Positions 60,065 through 64,000 of a stretch of DNA of 64,000 bases are shown piece by piece. This stretch comes from Microbulbifer sp. YPW16. Its GTDB lineage: Bacteria; Pseudomonadota; Gammaproteobacteria; Pseudomonadales; Cellvibrionaceae. Position 1 is the first letter of the stretch, and every line of letters starts with the position of its first letter. The position numbers were made by a program, and so were the translations under genes. The notes beneath the pieces are model-generated. The model searched no databases. It was not told the origin of the DNA and was given only the letters and a program-made list of their open reading frames with translations. The stretch lies in assembly GCF_021290385.1 (NCBI RefSeq), contig NZ_CP089928.1, positions 2,650,501 through 2,714,500 on the forward strand, read 5' to 3'.

Positions 60065-62610
60065 GTTTTCGCCGGCGCGGGCCTGTCGTCGGCAGTATCC
60101 CAGAAGGCCCCGAGCCCCTGCGACAGTGCCTCGCCATTGTTGCAGGCCTGCAGCTGCCAGTGTTCCGGGTACAGGTTGCGGTAGAAGGGATCGGTAAAGC
60201 GGGTATCCGCCAGGATCACTACCCCCCGGTCCGACTCGGTGCGGATTACCCGCCCGGCGGTCTGCAGTACCCGGGTCAGGCCCGGGTAGCGGTAGGCGAT
60301 ATCGAAGCCGTTGCCGGCGGAATCACTTTCATCGCAGGCCCGGCGCAGCAGTTCCTGCTCCTGGTTCATTTGCGGCAGGCCCACGCCCACCACGATGGTG
60401 CCCACCAGCTGCTCGCCCACGTAATCCACACCCTCACCGAACACGCCGCCCATGATGGCAAAACCCAGGCTCTGGCGGCCATCGGCAAAGTGCGCCAGGA
60501 AGGCGCCGCGTTCCTGCTCCCCGGCCCCGGGCTGCTGCTGTACCAGTGCGATCCCGGGGTAACGTTCGCCGAAGCGTTCCGCCACCTGCTGCATAAAGCG
60601 ATAGGACGGGAAAAACACCAGGTAATTCCCCGGGCGGCTGTGGTAGACCCGCGCCACCATGTCCACCAGCGCGTCGGTGGACCGGTCGCGGGCCCGGTAG
60701 CGGGTGTCCACGTAGGGACACAGGAACACGCCCAGCTGGTCGGGGTTGAATGGCGACGGCAGGGCCAGGTAGGGGGCGTCCGCCTGCAGACCCAGCTGCC
60801 GGTAGATATAGCCGGGGGGACGCAGGGTCGCGGAAAAGGCCAGCACCGCGTGGAATTGCCGGTAGGCCTGCGCCAGGTAATCGGCGGCATTCAGGCACAA
60901 GAATTTCAGTTCCTGCTCCTGCCATCGGGCGCCCCGCTTTTCCGCGTGGGTGAGGCAGCGGTGCTGGTCGCCCACCAGTTGCTCGATGGCCAGGAAACGG
61001 AACAGCGCCTTCAGCCAGTCGGCGATGTCCTCTGGCGGTGCCTTGGACTGCTCCCACAGCTGGCTCACCACCGTCAGTACCTTGTGGGCCGCGCGGCTGA
61101 CCGCGGCGGGGTAGGGCTCGATATTGCCTGTGTCGTTTTCCACAAGTGGGGTTATCCACAGTTCGCTGTTGCGGCTATCTGGTGTGGTGGCCTGGGTATG
61201 GTGGGGATTGCCCGCTTCCCGGCACTCGATGACCCATTGATCCAGTGCCCGCACCAGCGACTGGATCGCCCGACGCAGGGCCGGGTGCGTGCCCTTGCAG
61301 GCGGCCGCGGCGTGGCGACTGTCGCCGCGGGTCAGTCTGGTGCTGTACATGGCGCGCGCCCGGTCAATCAGGTTGTGGGCCTCGTCCACCAATAGTGCGC
61401 GGCGCCGGGACTGGTCCTGCAGGATGTTCATGCGCACCAGCGGGTCGAATACATAATTGAAGTCGCATACCACCAGGTCGGCCCAGGGCAGCATCTGTAG
61501 TGACAGCTCGAACGGGCAAAGCTGCAGGCGGTTGGCGGTTGCCGCCACGGTTTCCGGGGTCAGCAGTGGCTGGCCCAGCAGCTCCCGCCGGGCTTCCGGC
61601 AGGCGATCGTAAAAACCGCGGGTACGCGGGCAGATGCCGTCTTCGTCGCGGCTGCACAGGCCCAGGCTGCAGGCACAGGTTTTGTCCCGCGCCTGGATTT
61701 CCAGTACAGAAAGCCGCAGGCCTTTCTCATGCAAGCGCGCCGCAGTTTCCCGCACCACCCGGCGGCCGGAATTCTTTGCGGTGAGGTACACCAGCTGGTC
61801 CACCTGCTGTTCGCCCACGGCCTTGATGGCCGGGAACAGGGTGCTGACGGTTTTGCCGATGCCGGTGGGCGCTTCCACCACCAGCTCACCGCCGTCGCGC
61901 AGGCAGCGGTAGGCGGCCACCGCCAGCTCGCGCTGGCCGGGACGAAAGGCGGGGAAGGGGAACGCCAGTGCTTTTGATGTTGCCCGCACTTTCCCGCGGT
62001 GTGCCTGCCAGTCGCGGTGCCACTGCAGGTACTGCCCGAGGGCGGCCAGGGCAAAAGCCTCCAGTTCGGGCCAGCTGAATTCCTGCCGTTCCGGGTAGGT
62101 TTTGCGGTCCTTGAGGTTGTGCCACAGCATCTGCAGGGCCACACGTTCGCCATCGCCGGTTCCCGGGCCGGTCTCTTTCACTGTGGCGGCCTGTTGCTGC
62201 AGCAGGTAGCAGTAGCCGTAGATTTTCAGTTGCGCCCAGTGCAGTGCCCGGGCGGAGTCCGGCAGTTGTTCCGGTGTTACGTAGGTGGTCTTGATCTCAT
62301 CCAGCTGCACAGGCGTGTGCAGGTCTGCCGGTGGGTGCAGGATATCCACGCGCCCGCCCAGTACCACAGCCTGGCCGTCGACCTGCAGTGGAACCTGTAA
62401 CCGGTATTCGGCCTCGCTGCCTTGCGGGCGTTTCTTCTGCAGTTTCTGGTGGGCGCGGATGCCCTCCTCGGCGGTGGGGCCGCCGGGCCCGTCGCTGGCC
62501 AGGTCGCCGCTGCGGCAGGCGAACGCCACCAGTTCCTTGACCGACAGTTGTAGTGTGTTGTCGCTCTCCGAGGTTGGTGACTCCTCGCTCACGGCTGTTG
62601 ATTCGCTCAA
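60061..62610 (-). CDS. DinG/XPD-like iron-sulphur helicase with PD-(D/E)xK domain
   Basis: An 849-aa superfamily 2 helicase. N-terminal part (about 75-135): GRVDILHPPADLHTPVQLDEI followed by KTTY and QLKIYGYCYLL, a PD-(D/E)xK nuclease-like site. Then Walker A EAPTGIGKT near 243, a four-Cys iron-sulphur region CACSLGLCSRDEDGICP near 311-327, DEAH in LLVDEAHNL near 405, and C-terminal motifs GGVFGEGVDY and LQTAGRVIRTE. It starts with TTG at 62610, overlapping the stop of the nuclease gene by 4 bp; a GTG at 62592 is possible. Known together with VRR-NUC proteins in Pseudomonas relatives; probably repairs DNA structures. Confidence 0.88.
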   Translation of the reverse strand: MSESTAVSEESPTSESDNTLQLSVKELVAFACRSGDLASDGPGGPTAEEGIRAHQKLQKKRPQGSEAEYRLQVPLQVDGQAVVLGGRVDILHPPADLHTPVQLDEIKTTYVTPEQLPDSARALHWAQLKIYGYCYLLQQQAATVKETGPGTGDGERVALQMLWHNLKDRKTYPERQEFSWPELEAFALAALGQYLQWHRDWQAHRGKVRATSKALAFPFPAFRPGQRELAVAAYRCLRDGGELVVEAPTGIGKTVSTLFPAIKAVGEQQVDQLVYLTAKNSGRRVVRETAARLHEKGLRLSVLEIQARDKTCACSLGLCSRDEDGICPRTRGFYDRLPEARRELLGQPLLTPETVAATANRLQLCPFELSLQMLPWADLVVCDFNYVFDPLVRMNILQDQSRRRALLVDEAHNLIDRARAMYSTRLTRGDSRHAAAACKGTHPALRRAIQSLVRALDQWVIECREAGNPHHTQATTPDSRNSELWITPLVENDTGNIEPYPAAVSRAAHKVLTVVSQLWEQSKAPPEDIADWLKALFRFLAIEQLVGDQHRCLTHAEKRGARWQEQELKFLCLNAADYLAQAYRQFHAVLAFSATLRPPGYIYRQLGLQADAPYLALPSPFNPDQLGVFLCPYVDTRYRARDRSTDALVDMVARVYHSRPGNYLVFFPSYRFMQQVAERFGERYPGIALVQQQPGAGEQERGAFLAHFADGRQSLGFAIMGGVFGEGVDYVGEQLVGTIVVGVGLPQMNQEQELLRRACDESDSAGNGFDIAYRYPGLTRVLQTAGRVIRTESDRGVVILADTRFTDPFYRNLYPEHWQLQACNNGEALSQGLGAFWDTADDRPAPAKT

Positions 62611-64000
62611 GGCTGCCACTCCACATGCAGTACCCGGTGCGGGATCCGGTGGCGGGCGAAAAAGGCCAGCCAGCGCTGCTGGTTCTGCTGCAGGCGGTCG
62701 CCGGGGCCCTTTACTTCCACCAGCTCGTAACCGCCCCCGGCCGGGAACAGCACCAGGTCCGGCAGGCCGTTGCGGTGGTGGGCGATATCCCCCAGCAGCC
62801 GGCGGAACAGCGCTCGCCAGTGGTCGGCGGGGATACGTTCCAGCGCCAGTGCCAGCAGCTCTTCCGGCAGGCCCTCCCAGGCCACCAGGGGGTTGGCGAT
62901 ACCCTGTTTCTGCCGGTAGTGGAGCCATACCCGCTCCGCCAGGGTGCCAGCGTCCAGCTCCGCCAGGCGCTGCTCGAACGCCGCGCGGCGTTGTGGATAA
63001 AAGTCGGGGGTGCGGAAGTCGCTGGGCGCTACCTGGAATGGGTTGAAAAAGGCCCCGGGCACCGGGCTGAAGAGGATGTCCCACACGTACAGCCCCAGCA
63101 CGCCCTTGAACAGGGTGTTCTCCACCCAGTAACACTGGTTTTCCTCGTGGCCCTGTTCCAGGTGCGCCGCCGCCAGCAATTCCACTCGTTCGGCTAGCCG
63201 GGGCAGGGCGACGGTCTCCGTGGGCGGCTGGTGCCGGGCCGGTGCTTCCCAGCCATCCAGGCGCCCGGCCTTCTTTGCGGTGCGGTAGCCGAAGCTCTCG
63301 GCAAATACCTGTTCGGCCTCGTTGTGGGGCGCGTCGAGGATTTCCCGGCACAGCGCCAGGCCGGTGTCGACAGCGTCGCGCTTGACCGCGATGCGTGCGC
63401 GCCGCTCCCGCGCCGGTGGCCGGGTGCAGTGTTGGTAGAGCTGGTCGGCGGCCTCCAGGGCGTCGATGCGCTCCAGCTGCCGGGCCAGTGTCAGGCGCAG
63501 GCGGTCGAGCCGCCGGTGCAGGGTGGCATCGCCATCGATGCCGTCGGGCAGCTGCTCCGCCAGTGCGAGGATGTCTTCGGCTTCGCCCTCCAGGGCCTCC
63601 TCCAGCTGGGCCAGGCAATCGTAATAGCGCAGGTGCCGGTCGATCTGCTTCCGGTCCCGGAACGGCAGGTGTTCCCGGTCCAGCGGGTAGGCCTCGTAGC
63701 GGAACAACCCCAGGTCGCGCAGCACATAGTCGGTCAGGTCCTGGTTCAGGTTGCCGAAGAAGCACAGCTTGAAGGTCTCGAAGTGCTCCGCCGCCTGCAC
63801 CGCCAGCAGGGTTTCCCCTTCCAGCAGTGCCTTCATTAAGGCAGGCGTTGCGGCCTCCTGCTCGAGCAGGGCCTGTTCCAGCTCCGGGCGCTTCAGCGCT
63901 TTTGGCGGGGGAACGGGGCTGTTGCCCAGCAGCTCTGCCTTGGTGAACAGGGGCAGAATTTCTTCCAGCGGTAGTGCCGGGTCGCGCAATAACAGGCCGG
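62607..64000 (-). CDS. VRR-NUC (FAN1-like) nuclease, 5' part beyond the window
   Basis: At least 464 aa; the frame is open to the right edge, so the N-terminus is outside. The C-terminal VRR-NUC domain is complete: GLPDLVLFPAGGGYELVEVKGPGDRLQQNQQRWL, with the PD...EVK catalytic set. FAN1-like proteins cut branched and cross-linked DNA. The central part is helical (TPR-like in FAN1). First gene of the nuclease-helicase-CLCA_X operon, whose junctions are both TTGA overlaps. Confidence 0.88.
   Translation of the reverse strand, partial: GLLLRDPALPLEEILPLFTKAELLGNSPVPPPKALKRPELEQALLEQEAATPALMKALLEGETLLAVQAAEHFETFKLCFFGNLNQDLTDYVLRDLGLFRYEAYPLDREHLPFRDRKQIDRHLRYYDCLAQLEEALEGEAEDILALAEQLPDGIDGDATLHRRLDRLRLTLARQLERIDALEAADQLYQHCTRPPARERRARIAVKRDAVDTGLALCREILDAPHNEAEQVFAESFGYRTAKKAGRLDGWEAPARHQPPTETVALPRLAERVELLAAAHLEQGHEENQCYWVENTLFKGVLGLYVWDILFSPVPGAFFNPFQVAPSDFRTPDFYPQRRAAFEQRLAELDAGTLAERVWLHYRQKQGIANPLVAWEGLPEELLALALERIPADHWRALFRRLLGDIAHHRNGLPDLVLFPAGGGYELVEVKGPGDRLQQNQQRWLAFFARHRIPHRVLHVEWQP

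Overview
This window looks like chromosome from a marine-type gammaproteobacterium, with Cellvibrionales relatives such as Microbulbifer the best guess. The reasons are a GC-rich backbone, large TonB-dependent receptors with their own ECF sigma factor, OmpW- and SphA-like outer-membrane proteins, an OsmC-YcaO protein, a DTW-domain enzyme and a VRR-NUC/DinG-like pair. The genus call is an inference from gene content. Several stretches are visibly AT-richer than this backbone (about 5.1-7.8 kb, 20.2-25.7 kb, 27.7-29.8 kb and 30.3-35.4 kb). They carry orphan, defence-like or broken genes and look like acquired accessory DNA.

Layout. At 0-5.1 kb, a TonB receptor, an exported adenosine deaminase and a purine nucleoside permease-family lipoprotein form a nucleoside-scavenging operon. 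At 5.2-7.0 kb lie three unrecognised AT-rich exported or membrane genes, followed by about 1 kb without a clear gene. At 8.1-15.4 kb, a fumarase/adenylosuccinate-lyase-family enzyme with a signal peptide sits beside a DASS dicarboxylate transporter, a second TonB receptor and an ECF sigma/minimal anti-sigma pair. At 15.5-20.2 kb are an N-formylglutamate amidohydrolase-like lipoprotein, a LOG-family protein, an SphA/MetA-like outer-membrane protein and a DUF885 protein.

At 20.3-25.4 kb is a compact anti-phage-type locus: a DUF4297/Cap4-like nuclease, a Ski2-like helicase overlapping it by 4 bp, and a SIR2-type NADase. At 25.7-32.8 kb is a patchwork of an S41 peptidase and a decayed copy of its 3' end, small exported proteins, an EVE/PUA-like protein, a recurring A-tract/CCCA motif and a wrecked REP-associated transposase. 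At 33.1-35.2 kb a small one-helix membrane protein resembling EACC1 is paired with a large HExxH protein, possibly a second conflict module.

At 35.5-41.4 kb is an RNA-repair locus: rtcR, a divergent sigma54 promoter, rtcB, rtcA, about 600 nt of strongly structured non-coding sequence containing a cloverleaf tRNA-like element and a second partial one, and a slipin. A second RNA-ligase unit, archease plus a longer RtcB, lies at 56.7-58.6 kb. The rest (41.8-56.6 kb and 58.7-64.0 kb) is mostly housekeeping: a 1-Cys peroxiredoxin, GNAT and VOC proteins, the DTW enzyme, OsmC-YcaO, a DUF2235 hydrolase, OmpW, an M16 peptidase, and a CLCA_X/DinG-like/VRR-NUC operon that runs off the right edge.

How the parts may work together. 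The first 15 kb reads as periplasmic dismantling of purine nucleosides or nucleotides, with uptake of the products and of a C4 acid. The middle reads as an accessory region of defence and RNA-damage repair. Functions are assigned from recognised motifs only; nothing was searched or folded by computer.
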